Positions 1 to 7,678 of a stretch of DNA of 64,000 nucleotides are shown here, one piece after another. Position 1 is the first letter of the stretch. Each line of letters starts with the position of its first letter. A program made the position numbers and the translations under genes. Source of the DNA: an uncultured Alphaproteobacteria bacterium (GTDB lineage Bacteria > Pseudomonadota > Alphaproteobacteria > Rs-D84). The stretch lies in the NCBI GenBank assembly GCA_944392565.1, contig CALXWX010000001.1, positions 335,201 to 399,200 on the forward strand, given 5' to 3'. The notes under the pieces were generated by a model. It saw only the letters and a program-made list of their open reading frames with translations, searched no databases and was not told the DNA's origin.

Positions 1-582
1 ATTGATGCACTGGATATCCAGATTGCGGGGATTGCGGTGGCAATTGCGGCGGCGCGAATTCAATATGCGGGTGAATTAAATTATTTTTTATCCGATTGTG
101 CAATAACTGTATCCGGCATGGTTGAACAAATGCTGATTGATGAAAATGCCGCATCTGCCGAACGAAAGTATTTAGACTATTTGCATTCTGTGCGTGAACT
201 GGTTGGGGACAAAATGATTTTGGATGGTCCACACAAATCAGATTTTGGTGTATTTAATCATAAATTAAATTTACCTGTTTCTTTAACCAGTACCGGTCAA
301 CAAAAAACAATATTATTAGATTTAATATTGGCACATGCAAAATTGATTCACACCAAGACACATCGTCGTCCATTGATTTTATTGGATGAAGCTGCCGCCC
401 ATCTGGATTCAGATGCACGCGCGCGCCTGTTTAATGATTTAGGCATGACAGATGCCCAGGTTTGGGCAACAGGATTGGATGCAAATGTTTTTGCCGATGT
501 GCCGAACGCTGTATTTGTTGCTTGCATGGATGGTGAAATAAATAATATACTGGTCCCAGGGAATAAAAATGAGCAAGATTGA
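1..582 (+). CDS. recF: DNA replication/repair protein RecF, C-terminal part (cut by window start)
   Basis: The reading frame is open from base 1, so the 5' end lies outside the window. RecF is an SMC-like ATPase that loads RecA at gapped DNA. The visible part carries the family's C-terminal signatures: DGPHKSDF, then STGQQKT (ABC-type signature region), then a Walker B-like run ILLDEAAAHLD that includes the D-loop. It overlaps sspB by 14 bases, which suggests co-transcription. dnaN or gyrB, its usual neighbours, are not visible. Family assignment is firm; only the length is unknown. Confidence 0.93.
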   Translation: MDALDIQIAGIAVAIAAARIQYAGELNYFLSDCAITVSGMVEQMLIDENAASAERKYLDYLHSVRELVGDKMILDGPHKSDFGVFNHKLNLPVSLTSTGQQKTILLDLILAHAKLIHTKTHRRPLILLDEAAAHLDSDARARLFNDLGMTDAQVWATGLDANVFADVPNAVFVACMDGEINNILVPGNKNEQD

Positions 583-1033
583 TTATCAAACATTATTGGA
601 TAACGCATTAAAGTCCGTGGTCAAAGATGCGCTGGTTCATGCACAATTTAATGGATTGGGTGATGGCACGCATTTTTATATAACGTTTAAAACACGCGCC
701 CCCGGGGTTGTTTTGCCGGATTTTTTGCGAATACGATATCCTGATATAATGACAATTGTTTTACAATATTCATATAATAATTTGCATGTATCAGATAAAG
801 AATTTGGCGTACAATTAACATTTGATGGGCGTCCATTTTTCATACGCGTTCCATTTTCTGCATTAATTGAATTCAAGGATCCATCTGTTGATTTTATGTT
901 ATCTTTTCATCCCCAGGGTGGACCCGCGGCAGATAACGATATGGAATTACCACTGGATGACAAATCAGAATCTGTTTCTGATACCGGGCGAATTGTATCA
1001 TTGGATGAATTTCGCCGTAATAAAAACAAATAA
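569..1033 (+). CDS. sspB: ClpXP adaptor SspB, alphaproteobacterial type
   Basis: SspB tethers ssrA-tagged and other substrates to the ClpXP protease. The 154-residue product has the alphaproteobacterial SspB fold signature: IDYQTLLDNALKSVVKD at the start, HFYITFKTRAPGVVLPD, then a strand region MTIVLQYSY and VPFSALIEFKDPSVDF. The C-terminus is acidic and then ends in a short basic stretch (VSLDEFRRNKNK); in this family the flexible tail docks on the ClpX N-domain. The start overlaps the end of recF, so the two are probably translated from one mRNA. A strong hairpin follows the stop. Confidence 0.9.
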   Translation: MSKIDYQTLLDNALKSVVKDALVHAQFNGLGDGTHFYITFKTRAPGVVLPDFLRIRYPDIMTIVLQYSYNNLHVSDKEFGVQLTFDGRPFFIRVPFSALIEFKDPSVDFMLSFHPQGGPAADNDMELPLDDKSESVSDTGRIVSLDEFRRNKNK

Positions 1034-1043
1034 TTTTATAATA

Positions 1044-1073
1044 AAAAAAGCCGGCATTTGCCGGCTTTTTTTA
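1044..1073. terminator. Bidirectional terminator between sspB and parB
   Basis: The hairpin AGCCGGC-ATTT-GCCGGCT is flanked by A and T runs on both sides. It can therefore end transcripts from sspB (plus) and parB (minus). It overlaps the parB stop codon. Confidence 0.9.
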
Positions 1074-1958
1074 TACTTTTTGTCCGGTTATTTTTTCAAC
1101 CAAATCATACATTTGCATACGCGTCGCGAACGACAAAACAATTTGCCCCGCCCCACCCCGTTTTTCTTGCAGTTTAACCGGCACAGACAGCACCGTTGAA
1201 ATCCGTGATTCGATTTCATGAACTGTATCCGAATCGATTGTTTTTGATGTATATGCACGGCTGGTTGAACGGCGCCCGGTTCCCTTGACCATTTTTTCTG
1301 TTGCGGCAACAGACATATTATTATTAATAATTTCATGTGCCAGTTTTGTGGGATCGGCGGCAACAGAAATTGCACGCGCATGTGATGCAGATAATTCACC
1401 GCGTTTCACCATTTCTTTGACATCATTTGGCAAAGAATCCAATCGCATTATATTTCTGATATAGCTTTCCGATTTTCCAATTAATCGTGCAACATCAGAT
1501 AATTCATACCCACATTTTTCCATTATATTTTTATATGCATCTGATTCTTCGATGGCGTTTAAATTTTCACGCTGAACATTTTCAATCAGTGCAATTTCCA
1601 TTGCGCTTTCCGGTGTCAATGTTTTTATTAATGCCGGAATTTCAGTTAGCCCCGCCAATTTACTGGCACGATATCTGCGTTCACCCGCAACAATTTCATA
1701 CATATACGGTCGCCCCGATACCGCCCGCAATAATATTGGCTGTAAAACACCCTTTTCTTTTATTGATGCGGCTAATTCGCCCAGTTCTTCATCAGAAAAA
1801 GTTTTGCGTGGCTGATCCGGATTTGCACCGATTTGTATTAACGGTATTTGCTTTACAACGACGCGCCCGGCGCCGGTTAATGTTGATATGTCTGGGATAT
1901 TTCCCATTCCCTGTTGCAGTTCTGCCAGACCACGACCTAAACCAAATTTTGTTGACAT
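1071..1958 (-). CDS. parB: Chromosome-partitioning protein ParB
   Basis: ParB binds parS near the origin, uses CTP to slide and spread on DNA, and stimulates ParA. The 295-residue protein shows the CTP-binding boxes GERRYR (residues 92-97) and ENVQREN (126-132), then a helix-turn-helix stretch around SDVARLIGKSESYIRNIMRL, and a C-terminal dimerisation region. The N-terminal KFGLGRGLAEL is the conserved ParA-interacting leader. It lies two bases downstream of parA in the same operon. Palindromes resembling diverged parS lie about 0.9 and 1.9 kb away (see findings). Confidence 0.95.
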   Translation of the reverse strand: MSTKFGLGRGLAELQQGMGNIPDISTLTGAGRVVVKQIPLIQIGANPDQPRKTFSDEELGELAASIKEKGVLQPILLRAVSGRPYMYEIVAGERRYRASKLAGLTEIPALIKTLTPESAMEIALIENVQRENLNAIEESDAYKNIMEKCGYELSDVARLIGKSESYIRNIMRLDSLPNDVKEMVKRGELSASHARAISVAADPTKLAHEIINNNMSVAATEKMVKGTGRRSTSRAYTSKTIDSDTVHEIESRISTVLSVPVKLQEKRGGAGQIVLSFATRMQMYDLVEKITGQKV

Positions 1959-1960
1959 CT

Positions 1961-2734
1961 TTATTCCCCCTGTTGCAGTTTTTCAACAACCTCTGTTGCG
2001 ACGCGCAGATACGCCTGGGCGCCTGGTGAATTAAAATCATAAAATAATGCGGGTTTACCATGGCTGGGTGCCTCTGACACACGGACATTTCGTGGAATAA
2101 CCGTTTTAAAAACAGCATCACCAAATGTTTTTCGTACCTGATCTTCGACTTCGCGTGTTTGACCATAGCGTCGATCATACATTGTTAATAATACGCCCAG
2201 TATTTCCAGTTCTGGATTCCATTTTTCTTTTATACTGCGTATATTGTTTACCAGGTGTGTTATACCCTCTAATGCAAAAAATTCAGGCTGTAATGGTATA
2301 ATAACATTATTTGCGGTTGTTAATGCATTTAATGTTAATGCCCCCATCGCCGGCGGACAATCCAATAATATATAATCATAATGATCATAAATCGGCATCA
2401 ATGCATTCCGCAGCAAATGAACCCCACCTGCGTCATCCAGTAAATAATTTTCTGCCCCTGCCAATGCCTGGGATGATGGCATTAAATGCAATCCTGGCAC
2501 TGCGGTTGTTAATATATTTTCTGCGGCAGATGCCTGACCCATTAATACCCCATATACACTTTGCGGATGTGATGATCGAACAAAACCCAATCCCGTGCCG
2601 GCATTTCCCTGTGAATCCAGGTCAATTAACAATACACGCTTTTTTATTGCCGCCAATGATGCGCCCAAATTTATTGCGGTTGTTGTTTTCCCAACACCAC
2701 CCTTTTGATTTGCGAATGCGATAATTTCTACCAT
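1961..2734 (-). CDS. parA: Chromosome-partitioning ATPase ParA
   Basis: ParA is a deviant Walker A ATPase that forms the DNA-bound gradient used to move ParB-parS complexes. The deviant Walker A KGGVGKTT is at residues 11-18 with the signature lysine, followed by LLIDLDSQGNAGTG and the switch region YILLDCPPAMG. The length, 257 residues, is normal for chromosomal ParA. A purine-rich AAAGGAAT lies just upstream of the ATG, and a good promoter precedes it. parA is normally next to rsmG in alphaproteobacteria; here an unrelated gene lies between them on the other strand. Confidence 0.95.
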   Translation of the reverse strand: MVEIIAFANQKGGVGKTTTAINLGASLAAIKKRVLLIDLDSQGNAGTGLGFVRSSHPQSVYGVLMGQASAAENILTTAVPGLHLMPSSQALAGAENYLLDDAGGVHLLRNALMPIYDHYDYILLDCPPAMGALTLNALTTANNVIIPLQPEFFALEGITHLVNNIRSIKEKWNPELEILGVLLTMYDRRYGQTREVEDQVRKTFGDAVFKTVIPRNVRVSEAPSHGKPALFYDFNSPGAQAYLRVATEVVEKLQQGE

Positions 2735-2763
2735 ATTTTTTATATTCCTTTTATTGAAAACAG

Positions 2764-2791
2764 ATTACAATAAAGCAATCGATTCGGTCAA
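2764..2791 (-). promoter_or_regulatory. Probable parAB promoter
   Basis: On the minus strand, TTGACC and TGTAAT are spaced by 16 bases. They lie about 30 bases upstream of the parA start, with a Shine-Dalgarno between. No operator could be identified. Confidence 0.6.
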
Positions 2792-2844
2792 GTTAATATA
2801 TTTTTTGTATTAAAAAACAGCCTAATAACAATTGATTAAAATTA

Positions 2845-2858
2845 ATTTCATATGAAAT
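2845..2858. promoter_or_regulatory. Palindrome ATTTCATATGAAAT, copy 1 (possible parS-like site)
   Basis: This is a perfect 14-base palindrome between parA and the next gene. The same sequence recurs at 3861-3874, so the two copies bracket the gene at 2906-3841. The centre resembles parS (TTTCACGTGAAA) with the central CG pair changed to TA. It could equally be an operator for the gene it flanks. Confidence 0.45.
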
Positions 2859-2868
2859 AAAATTCATA

Positions 2869-2896
2869 TTGACAAAAAATATTTTTTGGATAATAT
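2869..2896 (+). promoter_or_regulatory. Promoter giving a probably leaderless mRNA
   Basis: A perfect -35 TTGACA (2869-2874) and a -10 TAATAT (2891-2896) are spaced by 16 bases. The -10 ends only 9 bases before the ATG at 2906 and no Shine-Dalgarno fits, so transcription probably begins at or next to the start codon. Confidence 0.65.
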
Positions 2897-2905
2897 AGAT
2901 AAGTT

Positions 2906-3841
2906 ATGAAATTTAGAGAGATTTATCATTTAACTGTATCATTTGTTGTCGGAATGGTTGCCGGCGCTGGTATATTTTTGGATACAACGGTAAATAATGA
3001 TGTTAAAAAAGATGAAAAAAAGCCGGTAAATACCGGTAAAATTATACGCCCAAATATAAAATTACAATATGATACGGTCAGTGTTACGGACGAAATAATA
3101 GATAATTTTCCAATTATGTCGGCGGGTATTTTTAAACCATACAGTGGTCATGTTCATATATCTTATTTTACAACGGACAGTCGTCGCCCATTAACCCGGC
3201 GTTTTTGCAATCAAACAAATGATCAAATCAGATTGGTTCGACGGCACGAAATGGAACATGCGCGCAAAGCAAATTTAACAAAAAATACTGTGCATTTTTC
3301 ACCAACTGTTCGTGCAGCGATTGCGGCACAAAATGAAATCATGGCGCCAGCATCTGAAATAATAGAGGCGCTGGATTACCATTATGAAACGGGTCATCCA
3401 TATCCAACAAATAAAAGTTTTATTTTGTATGCAGACCGTGAAATAACGGATTTAGCAATGCGTCAAAATTTATCGTGGCCGTTGGATTTTAATAATCCAC
3501 AAATTGCAGATATTGTTATGAAATATGCTGCATTCAGATTTTTCAGTGAAATAAATCGTGGTTTATATAAAAAAACATTATCGCGTGCATTGCAAACAAA
3601 TACCCGTGTGGCGCCGTACATAACAAATAATACATGCGATGAATTGGCGCCATTTATGTTTTTCCCAGAAATTGGCATGTGGGCGCCACTGTGGCAATTT
3701 AAATCATTGCGTGGCGATGTTAATATTTGGCATGCGGCATCATTTGCACAAAAACAACAATTATTAAATTCTGTTGATTCGATTATTAATACCGTTGCCG
3801 GCAAAAATCGATATTTTTTTATAAATATGAAAATACGCTAA
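2906..3841 (+). CDS. Membrane-anchored HExxH protein of unknown function (putative metallopeptidase)
   Basis: I do not recognise the family. The 311-residue product begins with one hydrophobic segment (about residues 9-26), so it is probably anchored in the inner membrane or secreted with the bulk outside. A zincin-type motif HEMEH sits at residues 114-118. Glutamates some 25-35 residues later (NEIMAPASEIIE) could supply a third zinc ligand. The gene is a single plus-strand unit inserted between rsmG and parA, which are both on the minus strand and normally adjacent. Copies of a 14-base palindrome lie on either side. The protease call rests on the short motif alone. Confidence 0.6.
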   Translation: MKFREIYHLTVSFVVGMVAGAGIFLDTTVNNDVKKDEKKPVNTGKIIRPNIKLQYDTVSVTDEIIDNFPIMSAGIFKPYSGHVHISYFTTDSRRPLTRRFCNQTNDQIRLVRRHEMEHARKANLTKNTVHFSPTVRAAIAAQNEIMAPASEIIEALDYHYETGHPYPTNKSFILYADREITDLAMRQNLSWPLDFNNPQIADIVMKYAAFRFFSEINRGLYKKTLSRALQTNTRVAPYITNNTCDELAPFMFFPEIGMWAPLWQFKSLRGDVNIWHAASFAQKQQLLNSVDSIINTVAGKNRYFFINMKIR

Positions 3842-3860
3842 AAACAAAAGAATATATTTT

Positions 3861-3874
3861 ATTTCATATGAAAT
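3861..3874. promoter_or_regulatory. Palindrome ATTTCATATGAAAT, copy 2
   Basis: This is identical to the palindrome at 2845-2858 and lies just after the stop of the 2906-3841 gene, touching the rsmG stop codon. It may be a binding site for ParB or another regulator, or a boundary of inserted DNA. Confidence 0.45.
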
Positions 3875-4434
3875 TACCGGTCATTTTTAATAATTGTTAT
3901 AAACCCATCGCCGGTCTTGGATGGGATTAATTTATATTCAAATTTATATTTCTTTTTGGCTGTTTCGATTTCTGCCGGTATTTCCCGGCCTTTTAATAAA
4001 AACAGCCGGCATTTTGTTTTTGCGACATAGTCCATTATTTTAATTAATGGTGCAAATGCGCGTGCGGTGAAAACAAAGTTCGTTTTATCGCGGGGCAGGG
4101 TGGTAATAAAATTTTCCAGCCGCCCATGATAAATTGTTAAATTATCCAGATGCAGGCTTTCTTTAACCGTGTTTAAAAACGCGACCTTTTTGCCGATTGA
4201 TTCAATTGCAATCACGCGCCAGCCCAATATTGCCAACACAACGCCGGGAAATCCCGCGCCGGTTCCCATATCAATTACGGTTGCATCTTTTGGCAGCACA
4301 TCTGCCAATTGCGCAGAATCGGCAAAATGTCGTGTGTAAATGTCATCCAGTGTACTGGGTGCCACCAAATTAATTTTTTCAGACCATTCGCGCAACAATT
4401 GTGCATATAAATCAAATTTCGCTTTATTATTCAT
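3874..4434 (-). CDS. rsmG: 16S rRNA (guanine527-N7)-methyltransferase RsmG
   Basis: RsmG (GidB) methylates G527 of 16S rRNA using S-adenosylmethionine. The 186-residue protein has the SAM-binding loop DMGTGAGFPG, preceded by TRHFADSAQL, and the later acidic strand IAIESIGKK. Loss of this enzyme is a known route to low-level streptomycin resistance. rsmG-parA-parB is the standard alphaproteobacterial order, preserved here apart from the inserted gene at 2906. It is divergent from the TPR gene at 4461, with only 26 bases between start codons. Confidence 0.93.
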   Translation of the reverse strand: MNNKAKFDLYAQLLREWSEKINLVAPSTLDDIYTRHFADSAQLADVLPKDATVIDMGTGAGFPGVVLAILGWRVIAIESIGKKVAFLNTVKESLHLDNLTIYHGRLENFITTLPRDKTNFVFTARAFAPLIKIMDYVAKTKCRLFLLKGREIPAEIETAKKKYKFEYKLIPSKTGDGFITIIKNDR

Positions 4435-4460
4435 AAAGATTATTGTAGCATAACTTTCAC

Positions 4461-6077
4461 ATGAGAAAAACAGAAACTTTATTTATCAGCATTGCTTTGA
4501 TTGTCGTCATAATTGTGACGGGCGGTGCAATTTGGTATGCATGTCGTGATGATAATGCGTCGCGTAATTATCAATATCCGACCAGCCAGTTTGGTTCGTT
4601 CTTGGCGGCGCAACATGCGATATATGTTAATGATTTTGACAGTGCGTCAAAATTTGCGGCGCAATTAACAGACACTGATTATTCGACTGTTCAAACAACC
4701 AAATTTTTATCTGATTTTTTAAGTGGACGCATGCCGGACCAGGTTTTTATTCTGGAAGAAGAAAAGACCGCGGCGCCACGATTAATATATGATGCATATC
4801 TGGTTCAAAATAACAAGTGGGATGATTTATATAAACGCCATAAAAAAGATGAATCTGCATTGGCGGCGCCGTTGCGTATATGGGCATCTGTTGCCACAGA
4901 ACGTGAAAAAGACGCATTAAAGTTTATTAAAACATTGCCGACAAATGCATCATGGCAAAACTTTGTCAGTGGTCAAATTTATGCAGAAACTGGTGATATT
5001 GACCAGGCGGCGAAATCTTTTGCTGATGTCAGCACAGATTTTTTAAATATAAATGATTATTTGTATTTAATGTCTTTTTATCGTGCGCATGACATGACAG
5101 AAAATGCCGAAAAATTGCATGATGAATTTACATCGCGTCCGGGCGGCATGTTTATGTTGGAATTTGAAAATATTCCGGATTGGTCGGTTTATTCTGGGAT
5201 AAAAAATCAATTGGCATTCAGTTTGGTTCAGACTGTTTCACACACCCAGATTATGATGTATTCTGATTTGTCGATATTATTATTGCGCTTTGCACAGTTG
5301 ACGGGCAATGAATACAGTCGTGATAATGATGCGATTAATTATTACCTGGGGCAGTTCTTTTATAACAACACCGGTGATTATGCCAAATACTTTAATCAAA
5401 TCGGTTCGGACAGTCCGTTTTATTCATTTGCGGCATTACGCATGGCGGAAAAGAATGATGATATTGATGCCGTTAAAAATGTTGTTAAAAACAATCCATT
5501 ATTTGTGCCGGCGGTTAATAAATTAATTGCATATAATATCCAGCACGGCAATCGCCGTGCGGCATTGCGGACGGTTAACATGGCGCTGGATGATGAAAAT
5601 TTAAATGAAATTGGGCGTGCATTTTTCTTAAAGAGCAGGGCGCACATTTATTACATGTTTGGTGATTATGACGATGCGCAGTCTGATTTACATGATGCGT
5701 CCAGTGTTTTGCCCCTGGATGGTGAAATATTGGCATTACAGGCGAAAATATGGGCGGCGCGTGGTCGTAATATCGAAGATGCGTATGATTACGCCATGAC
5801 ATTAATACGCCAAGATCCAACAGATATTATGGCATGGGATACATTGGGTGTTGTGATTACTGTTCGCGAAGGGGCGGCGCCCGCACTGGATGTTATCGTG
5901 CGTGTTGCTGATGTCGCGGCATCGTGTTCATCATTGTTTGAACATTTGGGCGATTTATATGTTGCAATTGGGGACGATAAATTGGCGCGTGATGCGTATA
6001 TGCGCGCGATTGATTTATCAGATGATGGATTGGTAATCGTCCCAGAATTACAAAAGAAATTAAGGAAATTAAAATGA
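4461..6077 (+). CDS. Membrane-anchored TPR-repeat protein
   Basis: The 538-residue protein has one N-terminal transmembrane helix (about residues 8-27) and then a long helical-repeat body. Tetratricopeptide-like repeats are most readable in the last third (IYYMFGDYDDAQSDLHDASSVLP and the following DPTDIMAWDTLG region). Such proteins usually scaffold envelope or assembly complexes in the periplasm. The specific role is unknown. The stop overlaps the gpsA start in an ATGA arrangement, so the two are translationally coupled. Confidence 0.75.
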   Translation: MRKTETLFISIALIVVIIVTGGAIWYACRDDNASRNYQYPTSQFGSFLAAQHAIYVNDFDSASKFAAQLTDTDYSTVQTTKFLSDFLSGRMPDQVFILEEEKTAAPRLIYDAYLVQNNKWDDLYKRHKKDESALAAPLRIWASVATEREKDALKFIKTLPTNASWQNFVSGQIYAETGDIDQAAKSFADVSTDFLNINDYLYLMSFYRAHDMTENAEKLHDEFTSRPGGMFMLEFENIPDWSVYSGIKNQLAFSLVQTVSHTQIMMYSDLSILLLRFAQLTGNEYSRDNDAINYYLGQFFYNNTGDYAKYFNQIGSDSPFYSFAALRMAEKNDDIDAVKNVVKNNPLFVPAVNKLIAYNIQHGNRRAALRTVNMALDDENLNEIGRAFFLKSRAHIYYMFGDYDDAQSDLHDASSVLPLDGEILALQAKIWAARGRNIEDAYDYAMTLIRQDPTDIMAWDTLGVVITVREGAAPALDVIVRVADVAASCSSLFEHLGDLYVAIGDDKLARDAYMRAIDLSDDGLVIVPELQKKLRKLK

Positions 6078-6940
6078 TTGTGGGTGTTATTGGTGCCGGC
6101 GCATGGGGAACAGCGCTGTCTGTTATAACCGCGCGCGGTGGCACGGATGTTATATTATGGTCATATGATGGAAATTATAAAGCATTTGATGATATTGAAA
6201 TGCCGAAAAACATTCAAATAACGCATGATATGTCGCGTATGGGTGATTGTGATGCATGGTTAATTGTGACCCCGGCGGCATATTTTCGTGAAACAGTGCG
6301 TATGGCACGGGAATATTATAACAATCAGCCAATAATTGTATGTACCAAGGGCGCGGAACCCGCAACGGGTGATTTTATGTCGGAAATAATTGCGTCTGAA
6401 TTACCGGATGTATCCGATTATGGTGTGTTATCTGGTCCCCAATTCGCGGCAGAGGTTGCCCGCGGCGTCCCCACCGGATCTACATTGGCGGGATCGCCAC
6501 GCGCGATTGAAATTGGTTCCCAGATTTTTAAATTACTGTATTTAAACCCCAGTGATGATGTAATCGGAACGGAAATGTGCGGGGTTGGTAAAAACGCGGT
6601 TGCATTAATATGCGGATATAATTCAATTGCGGCGTCCGGCGAAAACGAACGCGCAATGATATTTACACGCGCCTGGAACGAAGTGATGAATCTGGGGCTG
6701 GCATGCGGGGCAAAAATGCGTTCGTTTTTGGATTTGTGCGGAATAGGGGACTTGTTTTTGTCGGCGACATCGGCAACCAGTCGTAATTTTGCCGGCGGCA
6801 TGGCAATTGCGCGTGGTGAACAGCCCACTGGCACGGTTGAGGGGATATTCGCCCTGAACGGATTAATAAATCGTGCCACAGAAATGGGGATTGCGGTTCC
6901 GGTATTAACCCAAATGCGCCAGAAAATGGGTTTGGCATAA
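6074..6940 (+). CDS. gpsA: Glycerol-3-phosphate dehydrogenase (NAD(P)+) GpsA
   Basis: GpsA reduces dihydroxyacetone phosphate to sn-glycerol 3-phosphate, the backbone of phospholipids. The Rossmann motif GAGAWGTAL starts at residue 7. Further family blocks are CTKGAE, LSGPQFAAEVARG, the catalytic-lysine region GVGKNAVALICG, and GIGDLFLSATSATSRN. At 288 residues it is shorter than the usual 320-340; the blocks are all present, so it looks functional but trimmed. It is coupled to the upstream TPR gene and ends before a strong terminator. Confidence 0.93.
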   Translation: MIVGVIGAGAWGTALSVITARGGTDVILWSYDGNYKAFDDIEMPKNIQITHDMSRMGDCDAWLIVTPAAYFRETVRMAREYYNNQPIIVCTKGAEPATGDFMSEIIASELPDVSDYGVLSGPQFAAEVARGVPTGSTLAGSPRAIEIGSQIFKLLYLNPSDDVIGTEMCGVGKNAVALICGYNSIAASGENERAMIFTRAWNEVMNLGLACGAKMRSFLDLCGIGDLFLSATSATSRNFAGGMAIARGEQPTGTVEGIFALNGLINRATEMGIAVPVLTQMRQKMGLA

Positions 6941-6960
6941 ATAACGCCAATATAATAAAG

Positions 6961-6984
6961 TCCCGCGTATCGCGGGATTTTTTT
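6961..6984 (+). terminator. Terminator after gpsA
   Basis: The hairpin TCCCGCG-TAT-CGCGGGA is followed by a run of seven T. Confidence 0.9.
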
Positions 6985-7001
6985 ATTAATCATATCTGGT
7001 T

Positions 7002-7352
7002 TTATGCGCTGTGTGCCAACCGTTGAATCAGTTTTAAAATATATCGCCGATCATCTGTCCCCAGTGCCAAAAATTGTTTTAACATTTTTCGCACTGCATC
7101 ATCAATCAACAGACCATTATCAATTTCATTAAAGAATCGCGCAACTGGAATCTGGAAAACATCGGCAATTTGATGCAACCGCGATGCCGATATACGATTT
7201 CCCGCGGATTCATATTTTTGCACTTGTTGAAAAGATACCCCCAGATGTGCGGCTAAATCATTTTGCGACATGCCAAATTTATTGCGCATTAAATTAATCA
7301 TTTCACCAATGCAAATATCCATTTGTGATGGTACAAACTTTTTCCCCGCCAT
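7002..7352 (-). CDS. XRE-family helix-turn-helix regulator
   Basis: This is a small cytoplasmic DNA-binding protein of 116 residues. The N-terminal half is a Cro/C1-type HTH: RNKFGMSQNDLAAHLGVSFQ then QVQKYESAGNRISASRLHQI. This matches the short alphaproteobacterial XRE regulators related to PraR/PhrR. I chose the ATG at 7352 (MAGKK) because GGGGA precedes it at a good distance; an in-frame ATG at 7388 lies inside a hairpin and has no Shine-Dalgarno. It diverges from a structured RNA and a tiny ORF, an arrangement seen in phage-type switches. Its target is unknown. Confidence 0.82.
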   Translation of the reverse strand: MAGKKFVPSQMDICIGEMINLMRNKFGMSQNDLAAHLGVSFQQVQKYESAGNRISASRLHQIADVFQIPVARFFNEIDNGLLIDDAVRKMLKQFLALGTDDRRYILKLIQRLAHSA

Positions 7353-7380
7353 TTCAGTCCCCGTGTAATTTAAAACAAAG

Positions 7381-7547
7381 ACCATCAAAAAACTTGATGG
7401 TCGGGGTGTTAAACAATCGCTCTAGTCGACCTGGTGGTTTTTGGAAAATCCTGTTGTATAACCACCAGCACCCCGACCATATTCGGGGAACCGCGATGCA
7501 AATATGCACCGCAAATTACTTTATGGTGCAATCTGCACCGACTAGAG
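7381..7547 (+). ncRNA. Highly structured leader or small RNA upstream of a 31-codon ORF
   Basis: Several exact complementary segments are visible. ACCATCAA (7381-7388) pairs TTGATGGT (7394-7401). CTCTAGTCG (7420-7428) pairs CGACTAGAG (7539-7547). CTGGTGGTT (7431-7439) pairs AACCACCAG (7460-7468). CCCCGA (7471-7476) pairs TCGGGG (7483-7488), and GGTGCA (7525-7530) pairs TGCACC (7534-7539). A 12-base segment at 7397-7408 is also complementary to 7469-7480, so at least two folds exclude each other. The last strand of the closing stem abuts a strong Shine-Dalgarno. It matches no RNA family I can name; a phage C4-like antisense element is one possibility. Confidence 0.55.
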
Positions 7548-7558
7548 GAGGCTGTTTA

Positions 7559-7654
7559 ATGCCCCGAACCCTTTATAATCAGGTTCACCGCGTATTATAT
7601 ATTAATAATTTTATAAATGCCAGTGTTTTGGCATTATACCAAACGCGCACATAA
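7559..7654 (+). CDS. Possible 31-residue leader peptide or small protein
   Basis: This ATG-initiated ORF has an unusually strong Shine-Dalgarno (GAGGAGG ending 7 bases upstream). It stops directly before a terminator hairpin, so it makes a complete short transcription unit with the structured element upstream. The product is mildly basic at the N-terminus (MPRTLYNQVHR) and has no recognisable domain. The Shine-Dalgarno touches the closing stem of the upstream RNA fold, so translation could be controlled by refolding. Whether the peptide itself matters is unknown. Confidence 0.5.
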   Translation: MPRTLYNQVHRVLYINNFINASVLALYQTRT

Positions 7655-7678
7655 AAAACGCCCCACGGGGCGTTTTTT
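7653..7678. terminator. Bidirectional terminator
   Basis: The hairpin ACGCCCC-AC-GGGGCGT has A and T runs on either side. It serves the small ORF (plus) and the ABC permease (minus). Confidence 0.9.

Noticed and set aside
1487..2029. A 180-codon plus-strand frame over parB and the end of parA
   Set aside because: It is antisense to firmly identified parAB.
1..5000. A canonical parS (TGTTTCACGTGAAACA) near parAB
   Set aside because: No exact or near-exact copy was seen; only the diverged TTTCATATGAAA palindromes occur. The GTTTCAC at 1404 within parB and the TTTCACATGA at 4455 are not palindromic enough.
7428..7540. A 5S rRNA or tmRNA at the structured locus
   Set aside because: The opening GACCTGGTGG recalls 5S, but the conserved internal blocks of 5S and the tRNA-like domain of tmRNA are absent.
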